Below, one piece after another: positions 10,481 through 23,300 of a stretch of 64,000 nucleotides of DNA. Source of the stretch: Nemertoderma westbladi (Eukaryota; Xenacoelomorpha; Nemertodermatida; Nemertodermatidae); NCBI GenBank assembly GCA_032718475.1, contig JAUCBJ010007877.1:1-64000 (forward strand), read 5' to 3'. A program made the translations under genes and the position numbers. Numbering within the stretch: position 1 is the stretch's first letter; the number at the start of each line of letters is the position of its first letter. The notes beneath the pieces are model-generated. The model worked only from the letters and a program-made list of their open reading frames with translations, did not search any database and was not told the origin of the DNA.

Positions 10481-10841
10481 CCTTTAGTAGGCCTTGGCCT
10501 GCCTACACCTACTGCACACCAACCCCTACACATACTTGCACAGTAAGTCGGTAGGCCTATACATCTGTCTGCTGATTCGTTGTAACAATGTGTTGGCAAG
10601 CTGTATTTTTCGTGGTGTTTGTTATTATACATTTATTATAGGAAGGGATCTAGGGGTCTTAACTTCGAATGATAAGTTTATTTTACCGAAAATAACTTAT
10701 CTTTTATTGGCGCAATTGTAGGACTTTTTAACCGGGTAGTGTACAAATTTAGGAATCGCGTAATTTTTTCTTGAAATTAATATCTCATATCTCTCCAAAC
10801 CACGTACGCGTTTCGACCTTACTGGGCCTCATCAGCGTGGT

Positions 10842-10902
10842 GTCGGATTCGAACCTGGGACCTCGAGGTGGAAGCCGAGACTACAACCACTAGGCCACAG
10901 GT
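10842..10902 (-). repeat. tRNA-like SINE head, copy 1
   Basis: On the minus strand an A-box tggcctagtgg (10888-10898) precedes a B-box ggttcgaatcc (10846-10856), the spacing of a Pol III internal promoter. It lacks a full cloverleaf and sits inside the repeat unit, so it is a SINE head, not a tRNA gene. Confidence 0.7.
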
Positions 10903-11258
10903 TCTTGAAATATGGAGTATTCATTTCAAAGCCAGCTGCCATTTTATTAGCCCCTGATTTTTGATTATTGATAGTAACAATGTGTTGGCAAGCTGTATTT
11001 TTCGAGGTGTTTGTTATTATATATTTATTATAGGAAGGGATCTAGGGGTCTTAACCTCGAATGATAAGTTTATTTTACCGAAAATAACTTATCTTTTATT
11101 GGCGCAATTGTAGGACTAATCCCATCACATGCGTACTTTTTAACCGGGTAATGTACAAATTTAGGAATCGCGTAATTTTTTCTTGAAATTAATATCTCAT
11201 ATCTCTCCAAACCACGTAGGCCTACGCGTTTCGACCTTACTGGGCCTCATCAGCGTGG

Positions 11259-11321
11259 TGTCGGATTCGAACCTGGGACCTCGAGGTGGAAGCCGAGACT
11301 ACAACCACTAGGCCACAGGTA
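11259..11321 (-). repeat. tRNA-like SINE head, copy 2
   Basis: Same A-box and B-box arrangement as the copy 420 bp upstream, same strand. Confidence 0.7.
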
Positions 11322-11601
11322 ATTGAAATATGGAGTATTAATTTCAAAGCCAGCTGCCATTTTATTAGCCCCTGATTTTTGATTATTGATAGTAACAATG
11401 TGTTGGCAAGCAGTATTTATCTAGGTGTTTGTTATTATATATTTATTATAGGAAGGGACCTAGGGGTCTTAAAAATAAAAATACAGCTCAATACAGGTCG
11501 AAAAATACTGCTTGCCAACACATTGTTACTACCAATAATCAAAAATCAGGGGCTAATAAAATGGCAGCTGGCTTTGAAATTAATACTCCATATCTCAAGA
11601 A

Positions 11602-11671
11602 CCTGTGGCCTAGTGGTTGTAGTCTCGGCTTCCACCTCGAGGTCCCAGGTTCGAATCCGACACCACGCTGA
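11602..11671 (+). repeat. tRNA-like SINE head, inverted copy 3
   Basis: Plus-strand A-box tggcctagtgg followed by B-box ggttcgaatcc. It belongs to the inverted unit of the composite repeat. Confidence 0.7.
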
Positions 11672-11889
11672 AGAGACCCAGTAAGGTCGAAACGCGTACG
11701 TGGTTTGGAGAGATATGAGATATTAATTTCAAGAAAAAATTACGCGATTCCTAAATTTGTAAACTACCCAGTTAAAAAGTACGCATGTGATGGGATTAGT
11801 CCTACAATTGCGCCAATAAAAGATAAAGTTATTTTCGGTAAAATAAACTTATCATTCGAGGTTAAGACCCCTAGATCCCTGCTGATTCG

Positions 11890-12990
11890 TAAGCTGTTGA
11901 TTCTCAATTAAAATCTGGTTTTATGGTATTCTTTGCTGTATTTTTTCTAATCTATTCCGAATAGAAATTATATCATCAGCAACCATTATTGTAAGATTAA
12001 AAATAATGTGGCACGAATGAGAAGTCAGTAGTGTAATAATAACAACCAGAATTTCTGACATAATGGCTAAACGATACGGTGTGTATGAAATGTGTTAGGG
12101 GTTATATTATATATTGCAAAGATAACATGAAATGGTAGCGCTTATGTAAATAATATGCTGGTCAAAGTTATAATTCAATTTGTTTAACAAACAAGACTAA
12201 ATTTATACTGTGGAATAGGTACTACCATACCATATACTGTAATATAGCATGAAAGACTGGCAAAAATACACATTAAAGGTACATTAGATCTTTCTATGAG
12301 CTTAAATATAGCCTGACTACTACTGTATAACCATTAAGCAATGTAATGTAATAGTAATATTTGAAACTGTTGTTTCTTGGCTTCAACTTCTGACCTTAAC
12401 AAATTGCCAAGGTGGTAAACAAGAAATCACTAATAATAATAATAATATCCTAACCCCTATCTACAGTAGCTGAAATGGACAATATATTGAGAGCAATATG
12501 CAATAATATGGCATCAGTAACATATTAAGTAATATAATTTTTGTATAATATTGACTAAATTAGAGACTTTATTGGTATAATTCATTACTTGCACTTGTAA
12601 ATATTGATATTATTAACATAAGGAAAGTGATTAGCACGCAGCGTTGTTGTAACTGCGGCCATCAACCAACATAGTGCGGAGTGGGGGAGTAGGCTGGCAG
12701 CTGCGTGGAACGAGAATGGATATAATTTCCGTGTCACCATGGTGATGCAAACACACTAGTATCAACATCACTGTCAATAAATAAATAATTGATTATTTTT
12801 TGATATCGCAAATTTTTGTCACTGGCACAGCTAGAAAGCACAGATAGATGGCAGAGCATTGATTTATGGACGAACTAATACGCACTACACCAATAGCATT
12901 CATTAAAATCATATGAATAAGTATATGGAAATTGCTGTTTTATATTTGCGTATTATTAATCAATACTTGTCATATCATATAGGTAAAGGC
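11890..12990. other. No recognised feature
   Basis: AT-rich, with a short (taa)n run near 12433-12447. A GC-richer patch at 12640-12770 has no recognised RNA or coding signal. Confidence 0.3.
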
Positions 12991-12994
12991 TACA

Positions 12995-13156
12995 GACCGG
13001 ACCCATTGCTCAATTGACCAGACCCATTGCCATTTAAAGGAACAGGTTAGCAAAGGAGCAGGTTACGGAGGCGTGTTTGGGGAACCAAAACAATAAACGA
13101 AAGTTAACACATGTTACAAGATTATGCAGGTTACTTAATTGTGGTAATAAGGGTCC
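12995..13156. repeat. Core segment ahead of the telomere-like minisatellite
   Basis: Contains ggaacaggttagc, ggagcaggttacgg and accaaaacaataaac, bracketed by the inverted pair gaccggaccc (12996) and gggtccggtc (13148). Related cores occur near 34307, 36868 and, reversed, 41190-41260. Confidence 0.45.
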
Positions 13157-13204
13157 GGTCAATAATACACTTTTTTAAGTAAAATATATATCAAATATAA
13201 AGCC

Positions 13205-14924
13205 AACCCTAGCCCAACATACTGCCAACCCTAACCCAACCTAACACCAACCCAAGCCCAACCTAACGTCAACCCTAACCAACATACTGCCAACCCTAAC
13301 CCAACCTAACACCAACCCTAGCCCAACCTAACGTCAACCCTAACCAACATACTGCCAACCCTAGCCCAACCTAACGCCAACACTAACCCAACCTAACACC
13401 AACCCTAGCCCAACCTAACGTCAACCCTAACCAACATACTGCCAACCCTAACCCAACCTAACACCAACCCAAGCCCAACCTAACACCAACCCTAGCCCAA
13501 CTTAACGTCAACCCTAACCAACATACTGCCAACCCTAACCCAACCTAACGCCAACCCAAGCCCAACCTAACACCAACCCTAGCCCAACTTAACGTCAACC
13601 CTAACCAACATACTGCCAACCCTAACCCAACCTAACACCAACCCAAGCCCAACCTAACACCAACCCTAGCCCAACTTAACGTCAACCCTAACCAACATAC
13701 TGCCAACCCTAACCCAACCTAACACCAACCCTAGCCCAACCTAACGTCAACCCTAACCAACATACTGCCAACCCTAACCCAACCTAACGCCAACCCTAAC
13801 CCAACCTAACACCAACCCTAGCCCAACCTAACGTCAACCCTAACCAACATACTGCCAACCCTAACCCAACCTAACGCCAACCCTAACCCAACCTAACACC
13901 AACCCTAGCCCAACTTAACGTCAACCCTAACCAACATACTGCCAACCCTAACCCAACCTAACACCAACCCTAGCCCAACCTAACGTCAACCCAAACCAAC
14001 ATACTGCCAACCCTAACCCAACCTAACGCCAACCCTAACCCAACCTAACACCAACCCTAGCCCAACTTAACGTCAACCCTAACCAACATACTGCCAACCC
14101 TAACCCAACCTAACACCAACCCTAGCCCAACCTAACGTCAACCCTAACCAACATACTGCCAACCCTAACCCAACCTAACGCCAACACTAACCCAACCTAA
14201 CACCAACCCTAGCCCAACCTAACGTCAACCCTAACCAACATACTGCCAACCCTAATCCAACCTAACGCCAACCCTAACCCAACCTAACACCAACCCTAGC
14301 CCAACCTAACGTCAACCCTAACCAACATACTGGTGCCAACCCTAACCCAACCTAACGCCAACCCTAACCCAACCTAACACCAACCCTAGCCCAACCTAAC
14401 GTCAACCCTAACCCAACCTAATGTCATCCCTAACCAACATACTGCCAACACTAACCAAACCTAACACCAACCCTAACCCAACCTAACGCCAACACTAACC
14501 CAACCTAACGCCAACACTAACCCAACCTAACGCCAACACTAACCCAACCTAACGCCAACCCTATCCCAACCTAACGCCAACACTAACCCAACCTAACGCC
14601 AACCCTAACCCAACCTAACGTCAACCCTAACCCAACCTAACGTCATCCCTAACCAACATACTGCCAACACTAACCAAACCTAACACCAACCCTAACCCAA
14701 CCTAACGCCAACACTAACCCAACCTAACGCCAACACTAACCCAACCTAACGCCAACACTAACCCAACCTAACGCCAACACTAACCCAACCTAACGCCAAC
14801 CCTATCCCAACCTAACGCCAACACTAACCCAACCTAACGCCAACCCTAACCAACCTACCGCCTATCCTAACCAACACACCGCCAACCCTAACCAACACAC
14901 CGCCAACCCTAACCAACAAACAAA
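13205..14924 (+). repeat. Telomere-like minisatellite with higher-order structure
   Basis: About 1.7 kb of tandem variants of CCAACCCTAACCCAACCTAA (unit about 20-22 bp). Variant units alternate in a set order (ending atactg, aaca, acgt), giving a higher-order repeat near 85 bp in the first two thirds and simpler units after about 14440. The motif CCCTAACCC resembles the metazoan telomere repeat TTAGGG, but the array is interstitial and degenerate. No coding frame is supported. Confidence 0.95.
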
Positions 14925-15600
14925 TTAAATTTTTTTTTATTCTATATTTATTTAAAACTTTTTTTCTATGTAAATATTTTTATAATTCCGATGCTGTACT
15001 GTTATCAGAGAATATTCCCGAATCCCATACACCCCCCCCCGCCCACCCCCACCCATGATTTACTTTGCAACAATGGAGTCTTGCTCAATGTTTGCCTTAT
15101 TGGGTTGTCACTGCTAAGGACACTACATCCTTGCTGTATTTCCCGTATGTTATGCAAGGTAGCCCTACAGATTGTTGGATATGCCATTTTTAAGCAATGA
15201 TCTAAAAAGCGATGACCTTCTGTAGTCGTCGTTTAAAATGTTTGAACGCTAATAAGTTTCAAACAAAGTTTTTCCTTTTACTTTCTCAAAATTGGCCCCA
15301 GCATAAAAAAAAGGCGCAAAAAACATTGCTATGCCACTGGCAATGTACGAACACCCCCAAATGGAGTAGAAAAACAAATAAAGGCCAACATATGGTGCAT
15401 AATACTGTAAGTAAAACAGAAAAGTAGGCACGGCGATAGCAAATTAGATTGTATCATTTTTTTGTAGCCTTACCCTAAGCCCTAGTAGCGTGGCTCCTAC
15501 TTGCTGTATTATTAACTCCAGGCAGTTCAATATTATTTTAGGCTTATGTAAAATAACCATTTATGTGCACTGTAGGCCTAATGTAATACAGATTAGATAG
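14925..15600. other. No recognised feature
   Basis: AT-rich with a C-rich run near 15030-15050. Two small overlapping ORFs have no recognisable product. Confidence 0.3.
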
Positions 15601-16035
15601 TCAGATTAGGGTGTGCGGACACTTCCACCCCGACCGGACAGTTCCAATCAATCAATCAATCAATCAATTGAGCTCATATGAGCTCGTATATTAGTTTTAT
15701 TTAGAAATTGAAATCTCACGAATAAATAGGCCTATTAGCTGATTAGTGAACAATCATATGAACAGTTATTTGCAATTTGTGTAGCCTATTGAATTTGTGT
15801 AGTTATTTAATTAGCCAAATAAAGCAGTAGCATAGCTAGTGTTGCATTATTTGACTAAAAGAGAGGAAAATAATTCGTGATATACTGGTTCATTGCCATT
15901 CAAATGAACTTGGTACTCTACATCTTGCGATCAGTATGGCTTGTTGTTGTTCCCCCCGTTCAAGTAGGACACTTCCCCCCCCGGACACTTCCCCCACAGA
16001 CACTCCCCCCCGGACACTTCCCCTACCCAGGAAGG
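15600..16035. repeat. Short cggacacttcccc array and (aatc)n microsatellite
   Basis: About five loose copies of cggacacttccccc occur at 15613-15645 and 15965-16025, either side of an (aatc)n tract at 15646-15667. The unit resembles the 15-bp array at 32530-32742. Confidence 0.6.
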
Positions 16036-17130
16036 GGTTAATGGCAGGCCTACAAATATTATTCAGAGTATGAAAAAAACGATTAAAAATAGGAATTATA
16101 ATTTTGGGGATATTTACTGAAATATATGTGATCTTCATGCATTTTTTCATAGTGTCTTAATATCAGAGATTGATATGAAGTTATTATGTCTGTTATGATT
16201 ATTCCAGTTGAAGTTCTTCCATCTAAATACACGCTCACTCTATTTCCTTTGGTATTTCTACTTTTTGTCCCGCAATTTACATAAAGTGCGGGAAACCTGT
16301 TTACCACATAACACGAAACACCACAAACAAACTAAGTACTCCAGATTAATGATACATATATTTGTGCTTTGCAAACGACATATCATCATTCTATTATAAT
16401 ATGTCTATCCCGTACAAGCAAAATATGGAGTTCAGCGTAAAGTGCGGGACATTATGATGTAAGCAGATTATGAGCACTGAATTTTTAGATACAATGTTGT
16501 TTTAATTGACAGCAAATGATTTCATTAGAAAATATGATTGTTTCGCTTCGAATAGTACTCTATTACGTTGCCTTCTGCCTAAAACTACTCATAAAACACG
16601 GTTGTCATATTATGTACTCAGTTAACTGTATTTTTGCAGTTTTAGAGAAGGGTGAATTACACCAGATTTCAGAAAGTTAAATTTTGATGCTGTTTTTTTG
16701 TATTAAATTTGAAAATCGCTTCATATATTGGTTCGGAAAATTGATATGGGAAGCAAATAATGATAATGATAATTGAGAATAATAATTCACTTTTCTCAAA
16801 ATTGGTATTGCGGTTGACATTTGCATGGAATGAGCCTAAATATTCGGCTAAATTGCAATGTAAATTAAACGAAGGTTAACTAAACTAACTCTAACTCCAA
16901 TGTTTGGCAGGTATGTTTAAACCACTGAAATTTATTTTTCCCCCCGAAAGCGAAAGAGCCTGGGAAACAATTGCGTGGTTGATGCTAATAGTCGCTTCTG
17001 GAGAATTTCCAAATGGTTATTTTCATCTTTGCATCAGTCACATTAAATATTCTTTATGACCCGTGAAAATTTCAAGTGTGGAAATAAATAATTGTCATAT
17101 ACTGTTTGGAAAGAGTTAATTGTTGATATA
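16036..17130. other. No recognised feature
   Basis: AT-rich sequence with no gene signal that I can support. Confidence 0.3.
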
Positions 17131-17134
17131 TTGT

Positions 17135-17252
17135 AAATGATAGTAACAACCTAGATCCAAATCTATTGTAAATGATGGGTAACAACCTAGATCCAAATCT
17201 ATTGTAAATGATGGGTAACAACCTAGATCCAAATCTATTGTAAATGATGGGT
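17135..17252 (+). repeat. 36-bp tandem repeat, about three copies
   Basis: Unit of 36 bp built on gtaacaacctagatccaaat, nearly identical between copies. The minus-strand ORF across it only reflects the period being a multiple of three. Confidence 0.9.
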
Positions 17253-17487
17253 AACAATATGACATTTGAAACTTTGAGATAAGGATATATCATCAACGTA
17301 CTGATTCATTATCCATTATCCAAGGTTATTGACTTTGATTACACTAAGTTTGTAAACTTCATCATAAACAATAATTATCGGTTTAATAGCGGTACTACCA
17401 GAATTAGTATGATATATAAGATAAGTAAATAATAGTAATGTAAATAGGACAATATGATAATGCTCTCCATAGCGAAAAATATCAACC

Positions 17488-17575
17488 AGCCCTATTGGGG
17501 CTCGAACCCGGTACATAGGTTTCAAACTTCTGATTATCATCACACGGGTGAATGTACTGAGCTAGCTACCAGGTA
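17488..17575 (-). repeat. tRNA-like SINE fragment
   Basis: Minus-strand A-box-like tagctagctcagtac and B-box ggttcgagcccc are spaced as in a tRNA head. Its flank (aggacaatatgataatgctctcc, in part) recurs in the loop of the inverted repeat at 17759-17934, so the two belong to one repeat family. Confidence 0.6.
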
Positions 17576-17758
17576 GGATGAATATTTCGTTATGGAGTGG
17601 AAGATCATATTAAGGCCATACAATCACTCAAAGTGAAGTACAACTTTCGTTATTCCCGTGCTCTGCTGCCAGAAAATGGCAACCATGCCTCAAAGAATAA
17701 CTTTTATACAGTGTTGTAGAAACCACTGTAACCCCGTATGCCTGGCCCAGGCTGTTAG

Positions 17759-17934
17759 TTAATGATAATAAGTGAATTGTTGTGGGGCGAGTGAGGCGGT
17801 GAATTAAATATATAATGTAAATAGGACAAATAAATATTTTTCGCTTTGGAGAGCATTATCATATTGTCTTATTTACATTATATATTTATTTCACCGCGTG
17901 ACTCGCCCCACAACAATTCACTTATTATCATTAA
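17759..17934. repeat. Inverted repeat (about 70-bp arms)
   Basis: ttaatgataataagtgaatt at 17759 is mirrored by its complement ending at 17934. Arms of roughly 70 bp with few mismatches flank a loop of about 36 bp. A strong hairpin or small foldback element. Confidence 0.85.
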
Positions 17935-20295
17935 ATAATAGTAATAATAATAAACGCCCATGTGAAGAATACCAGGATTTCACTTTTCGGTCGACTTTTT
18001 ACTGGAATTTTATATATGAAGATTTTTTATTTTTTTTATTTTTCTTTATTAAGTATTTTATAGCGCTTATTTCTGTCTTATAACCTGTACATATACTAAT
18101 TCGTTTATTGTTTTGGTTAGATTAAGCCCTTCTGTAACCTGTGTTTTTGGTGAAAACCTGGTATTCTTCACATGGGGGTAACTGGAAAGTGAAATATAAC
18201 GGCAGAAGTCTGGTATTCTTCACATGGGACATAATAAAGTATTCAGTGTGGGTCAAATTGGCATTGTGGGGCGATGCAAGAAGGCTGGGTGAAGTCTGTC
18301 GTTTAGCATGTGGTGTTATTATTGGACCGTTGTCGTCGCCGCATTGGTACACATGCAAGATGCAATCTGATACCAACATTTTAGATATTCGAAACTCAGA
18401 CTGACTTCTATACGTAGTTCCTCTGTTGATGGTCCACAAATTGTACCGGAATGCTAAGGTTTATCTAGACATCGTGATGCGCGAAGGGACCACGAACGTG
18501 TCTGGTCTTCTGGTCTGGTCTTTCTTTGATTGTGAATTTCGATGACCAATTTTCTAAAATTCTCTCTCTTTCAAAATTTCGTTTTTTCGACTACAACAAA
18601 TATAAATATAAATAAGTATAAATAATGGGTTGAGCTGATACAAGTGTAGCCACAGTGCCGTTGCTGATATATTGATGTTGAAACATTGAGACGGATCATT
18701 GAATTCTAAAAATACTGTATTTAGTACTCTATGGACGGACGGACAATTTTGCCCGTATCTAAATGAATGCTAAAGGCTCTCAGACTTCAGGGCTCGTTCG
18801 AAGCACTGCTTGGTGGAGGATCATAACTTAGCTACGTATATAATTAGTTAATGTTTTTCATGAATCTTTTCATGCATAGCTTACAACATAATTTATTTGG
18901 GTATAAAATAAAGTGTGGAATTATGAATTGTATGTTAGTTATTGTATATTCGGATGGTTATACGTTGAAGCAATATGTAAATGTGTATTACATATGCGGA
19001 AAACTTCACCATTGTTAGGCAATGTGAGTGGATCAGTGCAATATAACAGCAAAGCATGTACTACGGCATTACCACCACCTACCGTTAATATGGATTCCTT
19101 TGAAATTTTTAGCACGATGTTAATAAGCATAGCATCCTCGTGGTAACTTCCTTCCAAGAAAAAATCCATAGGATTTAGTACAGATGGACGTTGGTGACCA
19201 AATGTTATACAACACTCGGCTGTGAAGCATTGGTTGATACCTACGCTATGTTACTCGGCAGCAGTACTTTGGATATATATCCCTACTCGAGTGGATGTTA
19301 AACATTCGATCTATAATTATAAAGTACAAAATTAAAATTACACTGTACTGGTATAATCTCTATGATTTAACACATTTTTAGAAAAATACGCCACACTTTT
19401 GTTTTCAAATTTTATGTAACAGTTACATATACTACTACCACATTTCATTAAGGGACAGTATCTGTGTGTGAGCGGTATTGCATGTGTTCATGAGTTCTTG
19501 TGGGCAGTTGTTTGAGCTGGTCCACTGTAAGCAGGTCGAAGTGTATTGCTGGACTTCCTGTATCCGTCGAAGCTTTATTGCAAGTGAACTCAAAAACCTT
19601 TTATTCATCGTTCATGGCAGATTAGTGATAACTGTTAATGGTCGGTGTAACAATTTAACACGATCTTAATGGTACAGTATTTAGAAGCGGATAAAAATTA
19701 TTTGGCAAATTAAGCGAAAAAATGAATTAGCCACCGACACGAATCGAATCCCTGTGTTCCAATTACCTTTCATATTAAATATATTCCATATCAATCTTGA
19801 TATTGGTTGAGTCCTTTGGATGAAAAAAACCAAAATTTGCCACATTCGCTGTATGTACTATAAGCTACAAGAACGCCAAACTACACGGTTTAATTGACAC
19901 TGGAGGCACATTGTGCGTCCACACCAATCATTGCAGAGTGTTTTTCAAATTAACCTTAACATACCTTCACAAAAAGCTGACTCAGCTATATACGTGAAAG
20001 TGCGAAATGGGGTGAAATTAACTTCAAAATGACGTTGGGTTAGTTTCCACTAGTATGAATGAGAACAAAGCATCATTAAAGCATCATTTTTTCATGATCA
20101 TCGTGTTAATATGAAGATTACGGGAAGCCGCACATAAATAGTAAACTATCATTCCACAGCGATAATTTACCGTTTTTAATAATAACTACTTCAACTAATT
20201 ACCTAAATAGTACATAAAATGACAGCATAATACTTAGTTTTGTTTAAAATATTATTATTCTGATAGGCCTTTTGTCAAATTAGCAGGAACAGAAG
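17935..20295. other. No recognised gene; upstream of the lectin gene
   Basis: A repeated segment ctggtattcttcacatggg occurs at 18159 and 18209, with an inverted relative at 17957. Otherwise AT-rich non-coding sequence. The promoter of the downstream gene should lie in the last part, but I see no clear TATA box. Confidence 0.3.
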
Positions 20296-20350
20296 ATGTT
20301 TTCGTTTACCAAACTGCGAAAACAAATGTTATTTATCGTAGTGGTGGCCG
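20296..20350 (+). CDS. Lectin gene exon 1: start and signal peptide
   Basis: ATG at 20296 begins MFSFTKLRKQMLFIVVVA. The exon ends at phase 1 before the donor gtgagt. A lysine/arginine-bearing start followed by a hydrophobic core is typical of a signal peptide. Confidence 0.8.
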
Positions 20351-23300
20351 GTGAGTTTCAATTTGCATAAGTTACTTTTTTACTCGGGTTAATTATTCTT
20401 TGACATAATATATAATATTATAATATAGAATAGAACAAGTGTAACAATTAATCCTGCCGTTATTCTCAACACAACTTTTTTAATTTATTAATTTTTCGGG
20501 CGCCTTCAGCGCCCTTTATCAAAATTACCAGCAAAATAATTACCAACAAAATTATAGGAACCTACAGCACTAAATATATAAATCAAAGCTACAAACAGAA
20601 TTACTACAATACCAGAATAATTAAGGTCTGTGTGCGTGTATTCTACTGAGAGACTGCGTTAGGGTTGGCATACTACAGTACTGTATTATAGGTACCTACC
20701 GGTCGATAAAAATAATATGACTTTAATGGTAGCTCTAACAGCTGTAGCCTATAAGTGACACACAACTGACTGACCGCAACTGGCTTTAACGATAGGTATC
20801 AGGGTAAGTAATGTCGTGTGCATATTACAGTATTAGCACAAAAATATATTGAGACAATATCGGTTTCACCTTTGCCCGTGTAGACAAAAAATACTGTATC
20901 GTAAATTTTGGAATCTAAAAAATTGTACATCGAAATATACTTACCAAGATATCAAAATCAACCAAGACATCGAAATATAATTACCAATCCATTATTTATA
21001 CCTGTTAAGAAAATGTTAGTTTCAAATGAATGCAACTTTAAAAATCTGTAAAATTTGTCACTGAACTGAGGCTAGGAAAGCGTATGTTGTGTGAATCTTA
21101 GATTCATAACCCGGACAAAAAATAAACAAATAAACAGTTTCTGTAGGAAATATATCCATAACCCAGGCACAAATAATCCGTTAGGAAATAACAAATATAC
21201 AGTATCAATATTTACGTTAAACATAATAGAAATCTACAGTATATTGTTCGAAATATATAGTGGACTTATATAATCGTAAGTACCAGACAAGAATATATTT
21301 GAGTTTCACCTAAAAATATATTGAGACAATATTTTTTGTTTATTTGTGCCCGGGTTATGGATATATTTCCTACAGAAACTGTTTATTTGTATATTTTTTT
21401 TCCGGGTTATGAATCTAAGATTCACACGACATACAGTACGCCTTCCTAGTCTCAGTTCGGTGACAAATTTTACAGATTTTTAAAGTTGCATTCATGTGAA
21501 ACTTATATTTTCGTAAGTAATACATATATTATTTCCGTGTACAATTTTTTGGATTCCAATATATACGACTATCAAGTTTAATATTTATTTTTGGTGTACA
21601 CTGAAATATGCAAAATTATAATTATAATTACAGTATTTTTTGTCTAGACGGGCATAGGTCAAACCGATATTGTCTCAATATATTTTTGTGCTAATAATGT
21701 AATATGTACACGACATTACTTACCCTAAAACCTGTCGTTAAAGCCAGTTGCGGTCAGTCAGTTGTGTGTCGCTTATAGGCTACAGCTGTTAGAGCTACCA
21801 TTAAAGTCATATTATATTTATCGACCGGTAGGTACCGATAATATTATGCCTAACGCAGTCAGTCCGTCTCTGTCAGTAGAACACACACACACGCAGACCT
21901 TAATTATTCTGTTATTTCAGTAAATCTTTTTTAGGTTCTGGTAATTTTGGTGTTATATTTTACTGGTAATTTTGACAAAGGGCGCTGAAGGCGCCCGAAA
22001 ATTTAATAAATTAAAAAGTTGTGTTGGGAATAACGGCAGGATTAATTATTAAACTTGTTTTTTGTTTTACTTAATGAAATTTTTGGGTGACTTATTAATT
22101 ATAAATTAATTCTCACAGGCTAACTATAATTTTTACAATTTTTTTTATATGAACCCATACAATTGATGCCACTTTACATTGCAGTATATATAATAAACAA
22201 GTACTTTGCGCATGCGCATGTTGTTATCAATGAATTTTCTCCACCCTGAAATATTAAAATAAATAAATTATTTAAGATGTTATAAGTTTAATTAACATTT
22301 CCTATTTATTATATTGTTACAGGTATTCTTACAAGTTCAACAGTCCAAGCACAAAATTGTAAGTACTATTGGTAATTATAATGATTGGAGTCCAAATCAA
22401 TCAAACTATTGTTTATCAAGGAAACACTTAATGTTATTTATTTATTTATTATTTTTGAAAGTTATATAATTCAAATTTGAAACAAATATCTAAATATCCG
22501 CATTTCTATATTTTTGTGTACAGTTAAGTGTTTTATATCATAAACAATCCAAATAACCAAGAAAACCAACGGCTGAATCGTTGAAAACGAAAGCTATACA
22601 ATACAAGCTTATTGTTAATTTTAATAGAGTAGAGAGGACAGATAGGGAAATAAACTGACGTATTTCCTTCTAAATCTTTCCGTATTGATACACAAATACT
22701 TTGCATCAACTTCGAAATATTGCTTCCGACACAGAGACATTTGGAAAACGGCCCTTATAAACTTATAATAATCGCATCAAATTCTCACAATTGTTATGGC
22801 TCGCCCCTCAATGTAACTTTCTGTATTTATAATGTTTTAGAACGAGACCAAGATTAAGCACTTAAGCAGCCTTAGTCTATTGTTCCATTCTTCTTTGCTT
22901 AACTCATTGTTTTTTTTTCAGTAAACCTCGCATTAAATGCGCTTCACGGACAAGACAGTGAACCCGAGGTGGGGATTTCAGATTATCTAGTTGACGGCGA
23001 TCGAAATGGACAAGGTACCAACTGCGCGTATACTGATAATGTTGCCCCCAATTATATTTGGGTGTGTCTAGATGATCCCTACAACATTACTGAAGTCAAA
23101 GTCTACAACAGAGAAGACTGCTGTTCTCATAGGATCAATGGGACACGCGTGAGTAATTAATTACATATTACATGTTGGCAATAGTTGATATGTAACTGGT
23201 TGAGCTGAGTTGAAGTATTATAAAAACATATATAGTTAGCTCCATGCAGGTTATGGACCAACTAAGCCTGTTGTATGAAATATAAACCACAACGCCCTTA

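Larger units (their letters stand above)
10575..11890. repeat. Composite tRNA-derived SINE repeat: two direct units, a partial unit and an inverted unit
   Basis: A unit of about 400 bp starts aacaatgtgttggcaag near 10575 and repeats directly near 10977 and, partially, at 11395-11475. An inverted copy follows from about 11500 to 11880. The inverted pair around 11490 would fold into a long hairpin. Each full unit contains a tRNA-like module next to an A-box and B-box. Units differ by small indels, for example an insertion taatcccatcacatgcgtac in the second unit and the inverted unit. Confidence 0.8.

Noticed and set aside
13205-14924. True chromosome end
   Set aside because: Units are degenerate, mixed and interstitial; unrelated sequence continues on both sides.
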